This document shows, in pieces, positions 1 through 6,624 of a DNA stretch of 7,309 bases. The position numbers were made by a program, and so were the translations under genes. This stretch comes from Bacteroidales bacterium (lineage in GTDB: Bacteria > Bacteroidota > Bacteroidia > Bacteroidales > UBA932), in assembly GCA_017429885.1 (NCBI GenBank), contig JAFROA010000149.1:1-7309 (forward strand), given 5' to 3'. Positions within the stretch are counted from its first letter, which is position 1. Each line of letters begins with the position of its first letter. The notes under the pieces are model-generated. The model did not search any database. It had not been told where the DNA came from and was given only the letters and a program-made list of their open reading frames with translations.

Positions 1-40
1 CCACTCCGAGTCTCTGCTTCCAGTCGTTGTCGGGCTTCAT
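1..40 (-). CDS. 5' end of a leftward gene, possibly a SUI1/eIF1-like translation factor (partial)
   Basis: Reading leftward from an ATG at 40-38 there is an open frame to the window edge that encodes MKPDNDWKQRLGV (13 codons). The remainder lies outside the window. The pattern of a few polar residues followed by DWKxRLxV resembles, from memory, the N-terminus of the small SUI1-like translation initiation factor found in Bacteroidota (family start of the type NDWKDRLNVVYS). That family binds the ribosome and is related to eIF1. A leftward -7 box (TATCTTTG on the minus strand, 67-60) lies 20 bases upstream of this ATG, which supports a real gene start. Thirteen residues are too few for a firm assignment, so the gene is reasonably likely but the family is a guess. 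Confidence 0.5.
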   Translation of the reverse strand, partial: MKPDNDWKQRLGV

Positions 41-55
41 TTTGTAACGGATATT

Positions 56-88
56 TTTGCAAAGATAGGCATTCCTTTTGTATCTTTG
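56..88 (+). promoter_or_regulatory. Bacteroidota-type promoter for the DUF2723 gene
   Basis: A -33 element TTTG (56-59) and a -7 element TATCTTTG (81-88) are separated by 21 bases, close to the TTTG/TAnnTTTG arrangement recognised by the primary sigma factor of Bacteroides. Transcription would start around 95, giving a leader of about 17 bases before the ATG at 112. An alternative rightward -7 match, TATTTTTG at 52-59, overlaps the -33 element. No Shine-Dalgarno sequence is seen; the bases just before the start are AT-rich (ttaattt), as expected in this phylum. Confidence 0.6.
60..67 (-). promoter_or_regulatory. -7 box of a leftward promoter
   Basis: On the minus strand, 67-60 reads TATCTTTG, an exact TAnnTTTG match 20 bases before the ATG of the leftward partial gene. 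No clear -33 TTTG is present at 19-21 bases further upstream on that strand. The box abuts, base for base, the TTTG (56-59) used by the rightward promoter. Confidence 0.4.
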
Positions 89-111
89 TCAGGATTATGC
101 CTTATTAATTT

Positions 112-3100
112 ATGGACAGCAGAAAATTCAGACAATGGAACCATCTGACCGCGGCGGCTGTGTTTCTCGTCTCCGCGTTCACATATCTCTCTACCATAGA
201 GCCAACCGCTTCTTTCTGGGATTGCGGCGAGTTCATAGCCTCGTCATATAAGCTCGAGGTGGGTCACCCGCCAGGGAACCCCGTATTCCAGATCATAGCC
301 AGATTCTTCTCCATGTTCGGAGGTGCGGCACATGCGGCCGTGATGGTCAATTGCATGAGCGCGCTTTGCTCTGCCTTGACTATTTTCTTCCTGTACCTGA
401 CTATAGTTTTTTTCACGAAAAGGCTGATCCTTCCAAAAAAGAATCCTGACGGAAGCGACGGGGACTATACCCTTGGCGAATCCATAGCCATTTTCGGAAG
501 CGGCGCCGTGGGTGCGCTGGCATATTGCTTCTCCGATACTTTCTGGTTCTCTGCTGTCGAGGGCGAGGTCTACGCCATGTCCTCGCTGTTTACCGCTTTG
601 GTTGTCTGGGCGATGACAAAATGGTACGAGGCCGAGGACCGCAGGTACGCCAACCGCTGGATTGTCTTGATCGCTTTCCTCTTCGGACTGTCGATCGGTG
701 TCCACGTGCTCAACCTGCTTGCTCTTCCCACTATCGTTTTCATGTATTACTACAAGATCCGGGAAGACAAGCCCTACACCTTCTGGGAGTGCGTGAAGAT
801 ACTGGCGCTGTCAGCGGTGATTATCGGGTTCATGTTCTTCATCATGATACCTTGGCTCCCCAAGATAGCGGCATATTTCGATTTGGTATTCGTCAACGGA
901 TTCGGACTTCCGTACAATTCAGGAGCCGCATTCTTCGTGCTGGCCCTTATCGGGCTTTGCTTCTGGGGGCTTTTCAAGACCCTGGAGAAGGGGAAGGTGT
1001 TCTGGAACACGGCTTTGCTGTGCGTCACGACCATCCTTATCGGATTCTCGATCTTCAGCGTGGTAGTCATTCGCTCATGCGCCAAGACCCCGACCAATGA
1101 GTATCAGCCAGATAACGCCTTCACATTGGTCAGGTATCTCTCCCGCGAGCAATACGGCACCGTCCCGCTAGTCTACGGACAGTATTTCGGTGCGCCGGCC
1201 GAGATCAAGTACGGCACTTATTGGGCTCCCATAAACGGGAAATACAAGAAAGCGATAAGCCCTCCTGAGCCAGTTTACGATCCATCGGGGAAGATGCTTT
1301 TTCCGAGGATGTATAGCAGTGACGAGAAGCACATTGATTTCTACAAGACCTACATGGACGGTAAAGGGATCACTGTTCCTGGAGCCGATTACAAGAAACC
1401 CACTTTTGGAACCAACCTCAAGTATTTCTTTGACTTCCAGCTCGGATGGATGTATTGGCGGTATTTCATGTGGAACTTCGTCGGACGCCAAAACGAGATC
1501 CACGCCCCTACTCCCGAGTTGTTCGCCGGCAACTGGGAAAGCGGTATAAAGCCTATTGACGAGATCCATCTCGGGAATCAGGAAAACGTCCCCACATGGC
1601 TCAAGGAGAACAAAGGCAAGAATCATTTGTTCTTCCTCCCGCTTCTTCTCGGAATACTTGGATTGCTGTTCCAATTTGACAAGGACAAGCGTGGATGCTG
1701 GCTGACATTCATCCTGTTTTTCATGACGGGTATCGCTGTCGTGATGTATCTGAACCAGGCTCCATTCCAAGTCCGTGAGAGGGATTATGCTTATGCCGGT
1801 TCCTTCTATGCGTTCACCTTCTGGATCGGCCTGGCTGTAGCCGCACTTTACTCATGGATTTCCGAAGCCATAAAGTCCAGGAACACCACCGCGGTAGCCG
1901 CCGTTGTCACTGCCGGTTGCCTTTGTGTCCCGGCACTCATGTGCGCCCAGGAGTGGGATGACCACGACAGAAGCAACCGTCGTACCGCCGTTGAGATCGC
2001 GTGGAACTACCTGAACTCTATCGGTCCTAATGGTATTCTTGTCACTCATGGCGACAATGACACCTTCCCTCTCTGGTATGCCCAGGAAGTCGAGGGTATC
2101 AGGAATGACGTGAGAATATGCAACACTTCCCTTCTCGGTACAGACTGGCACATTGACCAGATGAGGTACGCCATTAACAACGCCGCTCCTATTCCTCTCT
2201 CAATCGGTCAGGATCAGTATCTTTATGGAACCAACGACTGGGTTCTCATCCAAGATAACAGGAACCAAACCGTGAGCCTTTCTGAATGCATCAAAGTGTT
2301 CAAGCACCCAGACGCCAAAGTCATGACCCAGAATGGACGCAAATTGGACTACTGGGTGTCCAGGAAGATGGTGATGCCGGTGGATAAGGAGAATTGCCTC
2401 AAGTACGGCATTGTCAGTCCCAAGTTCGCGGACATGATCCCTGACTCCATAATCCTGGAGATGCCCAAAGGCAAGACCGGGCTCACCAAAGCAGAATTAT
2501 TCATTCTGGATCTTCTCTCCAACTACAAGTGGGACAGGCCTCTCAACTTCCTTAATCAAGGTGGAGACCTTGAGGTCGGCATTAAGAATTACCTCATGTA
2601 TGATGGTTTCTCATACAGGTTCACTCCGATTAAGAACAGTATCAAAGCCTTCGACTTGGGTGTTGTGGACACGGATGACCTATATCACAAACTCACTGAG
2701 ACATTCAAGTTCGATGCTGTGGCTGGTGATGACTATCTCATTGATTACCAGAACATGTACACCTTCCTTGGGGTGATGTCTTTGCGCAATCTTTTCATCT
2801 CTTCCGCAAGCGCTTTCTTAAAGGAAGGAGAGAATGAGAGAGCCGAGCATGTGCTGGACATGTGCCGTAAGATCATGCGTCCAGACAGGTATCCGTACGA
2901 CAACAGCCTTCTCGGGTGGTCTTCCAATGCCCTGTTCCCTATCGAGATGATGAAGTACTACTATATTCTCGGAAAGAAAGACAAGGCTAAGGAAGTCGCT
3001 ATTGAGTTGGAGGAACAGGCCAAGGAGTCTATCGCCCTCTTCCTTGATTTCTACCCGGATTACAAGAATGAGTTCGAATACAACTGCCAGTTGATCTATT

Positions 3101-3195
3101 ACATGGCCTCTGAAGCCAAGAGACAGGGTGACGATGAGTTCTCGAAGTATCTCGAGGACGACATCGCCAGCTTCCTCAACGAGAAGAGCAGATAG
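112..3195 (+). CDS. DUF2723 / GT117-family polytopic membrane protein (predicted O-mannosyltransferase-like)
   Basis: This 1027-residue protein has the DUF2723 architecture. About twelve hydrophobic segments are visible (roughly 11-29, 77-101, 124-146, 153-171, 183-213, 227-250, 272-289, 298-320, 504-522, 528-548, 561-585, 591-612), with a large polar loop at about 321-503 and a soluble C-terminal half. Family-type motifs include WDCGEF (36-41) and GHPPGNP (51-57) after the first helix, EVYAMSSLF (152-160), ERDYAYAGSF (556-565) and THGDNDTFPLWY (645-656). The acidic residues D37 and E40, just after helix 1, sit where GT-C glycosyltransferases carry their catalytic acidic motif. Residues from about 890 look like TPR-type helical pairs. 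The human DUF2723 protein TMEM260 is an O-mannosyltransferase (CAZy GT117), so a lipid-linked-sugar protein glycosyltransferase of the inner membrane is inferred; donor and targets are unknown. The ATG at 112 fits the promoter and the start of helix 1. Confidence 0.9.
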   Translation: MDSRKFRQWNHLTAAAVFLVSAFTYLSTIEPTASFWDCGEFIASSYKLEVGHPPGNPVFQIIARFFSMFGGAAHAAVMVNCMSALCSALTIFFLYLTIVFFTKRLILPKKNPDGSDGDYTLGESIAIFGSGAVGALAYCFSDTFWFSAVEGEVYAMSSLFTALVVWAMTKWYEAEDRRYANRWIVLIAFLFGLSIGVHVLNLLALPTIVFMYYYKIREDKPYTFWECVKILALSAVIIGFMFFIMIPWLPKIAAYFDLVFVNGFGLPYNSGAAFFVLALIGLCFWGLFKTLEKGKVFWNTALLCVTTILIGFSIFSVVVIRSCAKTPTNEYQPDNAFTLVRYLSREQYGTVPLVYGQYFGAPAEIKYGTYWAPINGKYKKAISPPEPVYDPSGKMLFPRMYSSDEKHIDFYKTYMDGKGITVPGADYKKPTFGTNLKYFFDFQLGWMYWRYFMWNFVGRQNEIHAPTPELFAGNWESGIKPIDEIHLGNQENVPTWLKENKGKNHLFFLPLLLGILGLLFQFDKDKRGCWLTFILFFMTGIAVVMYLNQAPFQVRERDYAYAGSFYAFTFWIGLAVAALYSWISEAIKSRNTTAVAAVVTAGCLCVPALMCAQEWDDHDRSNRRTAVEIAWNYLNSIGPNGILVTHGDNDTFPLWYAQEVEGIRNDVRICNTSLLGTDWHIDQMRYAINNAAPIPLSIGQDQYLYGTNDWVLIQDNRNQTVSLSECIKVFKHPDAKVMTQNGRKLDYWVSRKMVMPVDKENCLKYGIVSPKFADMIPDSIILEMPKGKTGLTKAELFILDLLSNYKWDRPLNFLNQGGDLEVGIKNYLMYDGFSYRFTPIKNSIKAFDLGVVDTDDLYHKLTETFKFDAVAGDDYLIDYQNMYTFLGVMSLRNLFISSASAFLKEGENERAEHVLDMCRKIMRPDRYPYDNSLLGWSSNALFPIEMMKYYYILGKKDKAKEVAIELEEQAKESIALFLDFYPDYKNEFEYNCQLIYYMASEAKRQGDDEFSKYLEDDIASFLNEKSR

Positions 3196-3200
3196 TTTTT

Positions 3201-3623
3201 TTATTTACGTGAACGGAGACGGGTCGAGCTCTCAACCAGAAGCTGGTCCCGGAAGATACGCCTCGCGGCCATGAAATCCAGAATGGCCGCGATAAGGGGA
3301 AGAATGGCGGTCCAACTGAATAAGACACCTTTCGCTGCTACCATATAATCAAACACAAGCCAACCCTGCAAGCCAAGCAGGACCAGAGCCGCCAGAACAG
3401 CTGTGCGCATCTGGAACACCCTCACTTTGAATGCCATCAACGAGATGAGCTGAAGCAGCCCAACCACGACAAGCAATATCAGGTAAGGTATGAAAGCAAC
3501 ATACTTGACCTCGTCCACGTGCGCTCCGCCAGTGCCGACAGTAAAAGATTTAACGCTGAAGAAAAGCGTCACGACCAATGCGGTCGCGATCACAAGATAC
3601 AATGTCTGGATTCTTTGCCACAT
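3201..3623 (-). CDS. DUF4293 family membrane protein
   Basis: A 140-residue leftward protein starting MWQRIQTLYL. Four hydrophobic helices occur at about 7-25, 45-65, 74-93 and 97-118. The short basic tail has the pattern ARRIFRDQLLVESSTRLRSRK, whose D-x-x-LV-x-S-x-x-R-x-R core is characteristic, from memory, of DUF4293, a Bacteroidota family of unknown function. The open frame extends upstream to 3749, but that would run 60 bases into the divergent phosphorylase gene and add 42 residues without membrane character. The start at 3623 gives the usual family N-terminus and length. The stop lies 5 bases from the stop of the convergent DUF2723 gene. A one-mismatch -7 box (TATTTTCG, minus strand 3635-3628) is so close to the ATG that a transcript from it would be nearly leaderless, so the true promoter is uncertain. 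Role: unknown inner-membrane protein. Confidence 0.82.
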   Translation of the reverse strand: MWQRIQTLYLVIATALVVTLFFSVKSFTVGTGGAHVDEVKYVAFIPYLILLVVVGLLQLISLMAFKVRVFQMRTAVLAALVLLGLQGWLVFDYMVAAKGVLFSWTAILPLIAAILDFMAARRIFRDQLLVESSTRLRSRK

Positions 3624-3656
3624 ACCGCGAAAATAGCTAATTCCGGCGATTTTTGT

Positions 3657-3664
3657 TATATTTG
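3657..3664 (+). promoter_or_regulatory. -7 box for the nucleoside phosphorylase gene
   Basis: TATATTTG is an exact TAnnTTTG match 25 bases before the ATG at 3690, which predicts transcription starting near 3671 and a leader of about 19 bases. No TTTG is found at the expected 19-21 base distance upstream; the nearest, at 3614-3617, is 39 bases away inside the divergent gene. The promoter may therefore be weak or activator-dependent. Confidence 0.5.
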
Positions 3665-3689
3665 AGGGATAAACATAATCAGTAACACC

Positions 3690-4559
3690 ATGAGAATACC
3701 CGAATCCGAGCTTATAATCAACTCCGACCAATCTGCCTTCCACATTCACCTCCGTCCAGAGGAACTAGCTGATATTGTGATACTTGTGGGTGATCCAGGC
3801 AGAGTGGACATGATTGGTTATTATCTCTCCGACGTGGAGTTCCGCCATGCCAGCCGTGAGTTCGTGTCCATCACCGGAAGATATAACGGGAAACGCCTGA
3901 CCGTCCTATCCACGGGCATCGGAACAGACAACTGTGACATAGTGATGACCGAGCTTGACGCCTTGGCTAACATTGATTTCACGACAAGGGAAATGAAGAA
4001 AAACCACAGGGAGTTGACAATATTGAGAATCGGCACCACAGGTGCCATCCAGGAGGACATCCCCATAGGATCTCCGATTTTCTCTCATTATTCGATAGGC
4101 TGCGACGGACTGCTCAACTGGTATGCGGACAGGGACAGAGTGACCGACAAAGACATGGAAGAAGCTTTCATGGAGCATACTGGTTGGGACAAGCATCTTC
4201 CCACACCATATTTCGCTAAAGCGAGTGAGGATCTTATAGAGAGATTTGAGGACTGCAGTGTCAAAGGAATGACAATCTCAGCCTCCGGTTTTTACGGGCC
4301 TCAAGGCAGAGTGGTCCGCTTAGGCTTGGCCATGCCTGATATGCTCGAGAAGTTCGAGTCTTTCCGTTATGGAGACTACAGGATCACGAATTTCGAGATG
4401 GAAGGTTCCGCGGTGGCCGGATTGGCAAGGCAGTTGGGACATAAAGCGGGCACAATTTGTTGCGCCATAGCTAACAGATATCTGAAGAGCAGCAACCCTG
4501 ACTACAAGGCGATGGTCAAGTCACTCGCTGAGTTGTCACTTGAGAGGTTGACGAGGTAG
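3690..4559 (+). CDS. Nucleoside phosphorylase, uridine phosphorylase-like
   Basis: This 289-residue protein belongs to the PNP/UDP phosphorylase family (NP-I), which cleaves nucleosides with phosphate to give the free base and ribose-1-phosphate in cytoplasmic salvage. It aligns by eye with E. coli uridine phosphorylase: FHI (17-19) matches the start containing His8; GDPGR (34-38) is the phosphate-binding loop; STGIG follows strand 3; LRIGTTGAIQ (112-121) contains R113, equivalent to Arg91; FYGPQGRVVR (201-210) keeps the Q-x-R pair (Q205, R207) that reads the uracil ring; EME (236-238) is the ribose-binding triad; ANR (261-263) matches the Arg223 region. It is about 35 residues longer than the E. 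coli enzyme, mainly between residues about 125 and 190, and lacks the few residues between the FYxGQ and GRVVR segments. Uridine is the likely substrate, though deoxyuridine or thymidine cannot be excluded. The last 24 bases overlap the convergent LytTR gene. Confidence 0.87.
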   Translation: MRIPESELIINSDQSAFHIHLRPEELADIVILVGDPGRVDMIGYYLSDVEFRHASREFVSITGRYNGKRLTVLSTGIGTDNCDIVMTELDALANIDFTTREMKKNHRELTILRIGTTGAIQEDIPIGSPIFSHYSIGCDGLLNWYADRDRVTDKDMEEAFMEHTGWDKHLPTPYFAKASEDLIERFEDCSVKGMTISASGFYGPQGRVVRLGLAMPDMLEKFESFRYGDYRITNFEMEGSAVAGLARQLGHKAGTICCAIANRYLKSSNPDYKAMVKSLAELSLERLTR

Positions 4560-5423
4560 GATATCGCTGTTGAATCTAGCCAACACATTCGACTCATAAG
4601 TCTTAGTGACTGGAATGGGAGGGATCAGGTCATTATCCAGATCCAGCTCATAACCATCCTTCTCCTTACGGAGGACCTTCACCTTGTCCATATTCACGAT
4701 ATACTTCCGATGGCATCTCACAAGGCTGCTCCCTTGGAAACTCTCCTCAACAGTCTTCATCTTGCTGCGGATCATGTACCGCTTCATATCTCCCGCGCTG
4801 TCAGTGTAACGGACGATGATGTAATTGTCGTCAGATTCAAGATAATACAGACTTGAGGCGCTCACGCAGAGCTTGAGGTTGCCGCTGTTGTCGAAAAGGG
4901 TGATCTTCTCGAGCCTCGAAGGGAGGACGTTCTCGTCCAGGACGACATTTCCATAATTCATCAGACGGATAGTCTGGTTCTTGTCTTGAAGGGCGAAATA
5001 CATCCCCGCGAGGATGTCTGGGATTATCAAAGAGATTGTCCCGTAAAGAAGAGCGTTCCCGAGTGTTCGGGGAAACTGGTCCCATCCGATAGCGGTGATT
5101 GGCACCGTGATGAAAGAATATGCCAGGCAGATCACGACAACCTCTCCCACGCACCAAAGGACATATCCCACATACGTCATCGGGATCACATTCCTGGTCT
5201 TATACATCACGAAACGGCTCAAAGCCACAAGAGCTAGGGATCCGGTGGCGAAAAGGACCGTGAATACAAAGAACCTGGAGTTGCCGAGCGCCATCCAGCT
5301 GTTGTGAGAGAACGGCAGGCTCAGCAGGAGGAACACGATGGAGAAGAACGCCGCGAAAGTGACGGTGTAAATCAATTGGTATTTTCCCCTTAGATAATCC
5401 GGGAGCTTGGAAGTAATTGCCAT
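4536..5423 (-). CDS. Membrane-anchored LytTR-domain transcriptional regulator
   Basis: A 295-residue leftward protein with two parts. The N-terminal half has four membrane helices at about 16-38, 51-73, 83-107 and 124-145, with no recognisable receiver or kinase domain. A linker (146-180) leads to a LytTR DNA-binding domain at about 181-287, recognised by YLESDDNYIIVRY (194-206), RSKMKTVEESF (219-229), LVRCHRKYIVNMDKV (234-248) and IPVTKTYESNV (270-280). LytTR domains usually serve as response-regulator outputs; fusion to a bare membrane domain suggests a one-component sensor of a membrane or envelope signal, which is inference. The ATG at 5423 follows a TATATTTG box and precedes helix 1 with a short basic segment. 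The divergent spacer before it carries phased direct repeats that resemble LytTR operators. The tail overlaps the phosphorylase gene by 24 bases. Target genes are not shown by the sequence. Confidence 0.88.
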   Translation of the reverse strand: MAITSKLPDYLRGKYQLIYTVTFAAFFSIVFLLLSLPFSHNSWMALGNSRFFVFTVLFATGSLALVALSRFVMYKTRNVIPMTYVGYVLWCVGEVVVICLAYSFITVPITAIGWDQFPRTLGNALLYGTISLIIPDILAGMYFALQDKNQTIRLMNYGNVVLDENVLPSRLEKITLFDNSGNLKLCVSASSLYYLESDDNYIIVRYTDSAGDMKRYMIRSKMKTVEESFQGSSLVRCHRKYIVNMDKVKVLRKEKDGYELDLDNDLIPPIPVTKTYESNVLARFNSDILPRQPLK

Positions 5424-5441
5424 AACTTTCCTTGAAGTCTA

Positions 5442-5449
5442 CAAATATA
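5442..5449 (-). promoter_or_regulatory. -7 box for the LytTR regulator gene
   Basis: The minus strand reads TATATTTG at 5449-5442, 18 bases before the ATG at 5423, predicting a start near 5435 and a very short leader. There is no -33 TTTG at 19-21 bases; the nearest on this strand is at 5491-5488, inside the first direct repeat. A missing -33 next to upstream repeats is what an activated promoter would look like, but this is inference. Confidence 0.5.
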
Positions 5450-5480
5450 GCATTTTTTCTGGACATCAGTATGTGACGCT

Positions 5481-5550
5481 TTCGCCACAAATACAGAGAC
5501 TTCACCACACATGGATTATTATAGAGCGCTAAAACCGCTATTCGCCACAA
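5481..5550. repeat. Three phased 10-bp direct repeats, candidate LytTR operator
   Basis: TTCGCCACAA occurs at 5481-5490 and again, exactly, at 5541-5550. A two-mismatch copy, TTCACCACAC, lies at 5501-5510. Starts are 20 and 40 bp apart, so all three lie on the same face of the helix if the pitch is near 10 bp. The two perfect copies share flanks too: CGCT before (with one extra A in the second) and a TA two bases after. LytTR proteins such as AgrA bind imperfect 9-bp direct repeats with about 12 bp between them, roughly a two-turn period, so the geometry fits the regulator encoded just to the left. The third copy ends 4 bases before the -33 element of the fabH promoter. Confidence 0.5.
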
Positions 5551-5554
5551 TTAT

Positions 5555-5585
5555 TTTGATGCCGAGAGGAAGATTGGTATTTTCG
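5555..5585 (+). promoter_or_regulatory. Promoter of the KAS III gene
   Basis: TTTG (5555-5558), a spacer of exactly 19 bases, then TATTTTCG (5578-5585), one mismatch from TAnnTTTG. Transcription would begin near 5592, leaving about 20 bases before the ATG at 5612. A direct-repeat copy (5541-5550) sits just upstream, at about -42 to -51 relative to the predicted start, a usual place for an activator site. Confidence 0.5.
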
Positions 5586-5611
5586 CAGCGTATTAAATTA
5601 AACTGAAATTT

Positions 5612-6559
5612 ATGAGAATAATCGGAACAGGAAGCGCGCTTCCCAAAAAGATAGTCACTAACGAGATGCTATCCGAGTTTCTCGACACCAGTGACGAGTG
5701 GATCACCACTCGCACCGGTATCACGAGCAGGCATGTCATCTCAGACGAGAGGCTCGAGGACTTGGGGGCGGAAGCGGCGATGAAGGCCCTGGATATGGCT
5801 GGGTTGGGTGTAGAGGATATCGATCTGTTTATCGTGTCCAATGTGGTCTCGGAACATATCACCCCTGGTATGAGCTGCGTCGTGGCTGAGATAATCGGAT
5901 TGAACTGCCCGATGTTCGACATCAACTGCGCATGCCCCGGATTCATCTACGCCCTTGACATGGCGGAGGCATATTACAAGGCCGGAAAAGCCAAGAATGT
6001 CCTCATCGCTTGTATTGAGGAGCCTACAAGGATGACTAGCTGGCAGGACCGCTCCACCTGTGTCCTCTTCGGGGACGGTGCCGGAGCCGTTGTCCTGACA
6101 GCCGGAGACAACATTAAAGGCACGAAGCTCAAAGCCCAACCGGACACTGATAAGCTCTTTATGAGAAGGGTCCTCGAATCCACTCCTTATATCAACAAGG
6201 CAGAGAGCGACATTCCCCTTCAGATGCGTGGCCGAGAGGTGTTCAGATTCGCCGTGGAAGCCTGCACTCATGGTGTGAAGAGCCTTCTCGACGAGGTTGG
6301 TATCAAAAAGGAAGACGTGTCCTGGTTTATGGTTCACCAGGCCAACAAGAGAATCATTGACTCGATCATTGACTTCATGCAGGTTCCTGCTGACAGGTTA
6401 CCTGTGAATATTCAAGATCATGGTAACTCATCTTCAGCCTCCTGCCCCATCCTGTTGGATGAATGCAACAGGAAAGGTATGTTCAAGGAAGGTGACATCA
6501 TAGTACTCAGCGCTTTCGGAGCCGGTCTACTGTCCGGAGCCGCTGTACTCGAGTGGTAA
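5612..6559 (+). CDS. fabH: 3-oxoacyl-ACP synthase III (KAS III)
   Basis: This 315-residue protein has nearly the same length as E. coli FabH (317). The KAS III Cys-His-Asn triad is visible: C108 in CACPGF (106-111), H242 in MVHQANKR (240-247) and N272 in HGNSSSAS (270-277). Other family signatures are the start RIIGTGSALPKKIVTNEML, DEWITTRTGI (28-37) and FGDGAGAVVL after the central domain. The family condenses a short acyl-CoA with malonyl-ACP to start fatty-acid chains in the cytoplasm; relatives start specialised lipids or polyenes. The usual plsX or rpmF neighbours of housekeeping fabH are not seen; instead a FabF-type synthase follows after 65 bases and a LytTR regulator lies divergently. 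Housekeeping and specialised roles both remain possible. The ATG at 5612 gives the expected N-terminus; there is no Shine-Dalgarno, only an A/T-rich leader. Confidence 0.92.
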   Translation: MRIIGTGSALPKKIVTNEMLSEFLDTSDEWITTRTGITSRHVISDERLEDLGAEAAMKALDMAGLGVEDIDLFIVSNVVSEHITPGMSCVVAEIIGLNCPMFDINCACPGFIYALDMAEAYYKAGKAKNVLIACIEEPTRMTSWQDRSTCVLFGDGAGAVVLTAGDNIKGTKLKAQPDTDKLFMRRVLESTPYINKAESDIPLQMRGREVFRFAVEACTHGVKSLLDEVGIKKEDVSWFMVHQANKRIIDSIIDFMQVPADRLPVNIQDHGNSSSASCPILLDECNRKGMFKEGDIIVLSAFGAGLLSGAAVLEW

Positions 6560-6575
6560 TCTCCACATTAATCGT

Positions 6576-6583
6576 TATATTTG
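6576..6583 (+). promoter_or_regulatory. -7 box in front of the FabF-type gene
   Basis: TATATTTG, an exact TAnnTTTG match, begins 17 bases after the KAS III stop and 49 bases before the ATG at 6625. No good -33 TTTG occurs at the right distance, which falls inside the end of the KAS III gene. The FabF-type gene could therefore be transcribed both from here and by read-through from the fabH promoter; no terminator hairpin is apparent between the two genes. Confidence 0.45.
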
Positions 6584-6624
6584 CAATCTGTTTGAATACG
6601 AGATAATAAATAAAATCAGAATAC

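Noticed and set aside
525..1100. A 191-residue rightward open frame inside the DUF2723 gene
   Set aside because: It is out of frame with a clearly recognisable membrane protein; its translation is rich in Arg, His and Leu without domain features, as expected for a shadow frame.
1168..1770. A 200-residue leftward open frame opposite the DUF2723 gene
   Set aside because: Antisense shadow of a well-supported gene; no family motif and no promoter-like box seen near its start.
3624..3749. Upstream extension of the DUF4293 gene to an ATG at 3749
   Set aside because: It would overlap the divergent phosphorylase start by 60 bases and add 42 residues absent from the family; MWQRIQTLYL at 3623 is the natural start.
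5521..5541. Possible stem-loop (AGCG at 5525-5528 pairing with CGCT at 5536-5539) in the LytTR-fabH spacer
   Set aside because: Only four base pairs with a seven-base loop and no T run; too weak to call a terminator or regulatory structure.
5200..5550. A leftward open frame of 116 residues overlapping the start of the LytTR gene and its upstream spacer
   Set aside because: It is in a different frame from the LytTR protein, shows no domain, and would run through the promoter and repeats. Best read as chance.
5741..6337. A 198-residue leftward open frame opposite the KAS III gene
   Set aside because: Antisense shadow; the sense strand has the intact KAS III catalytic triad and family length.
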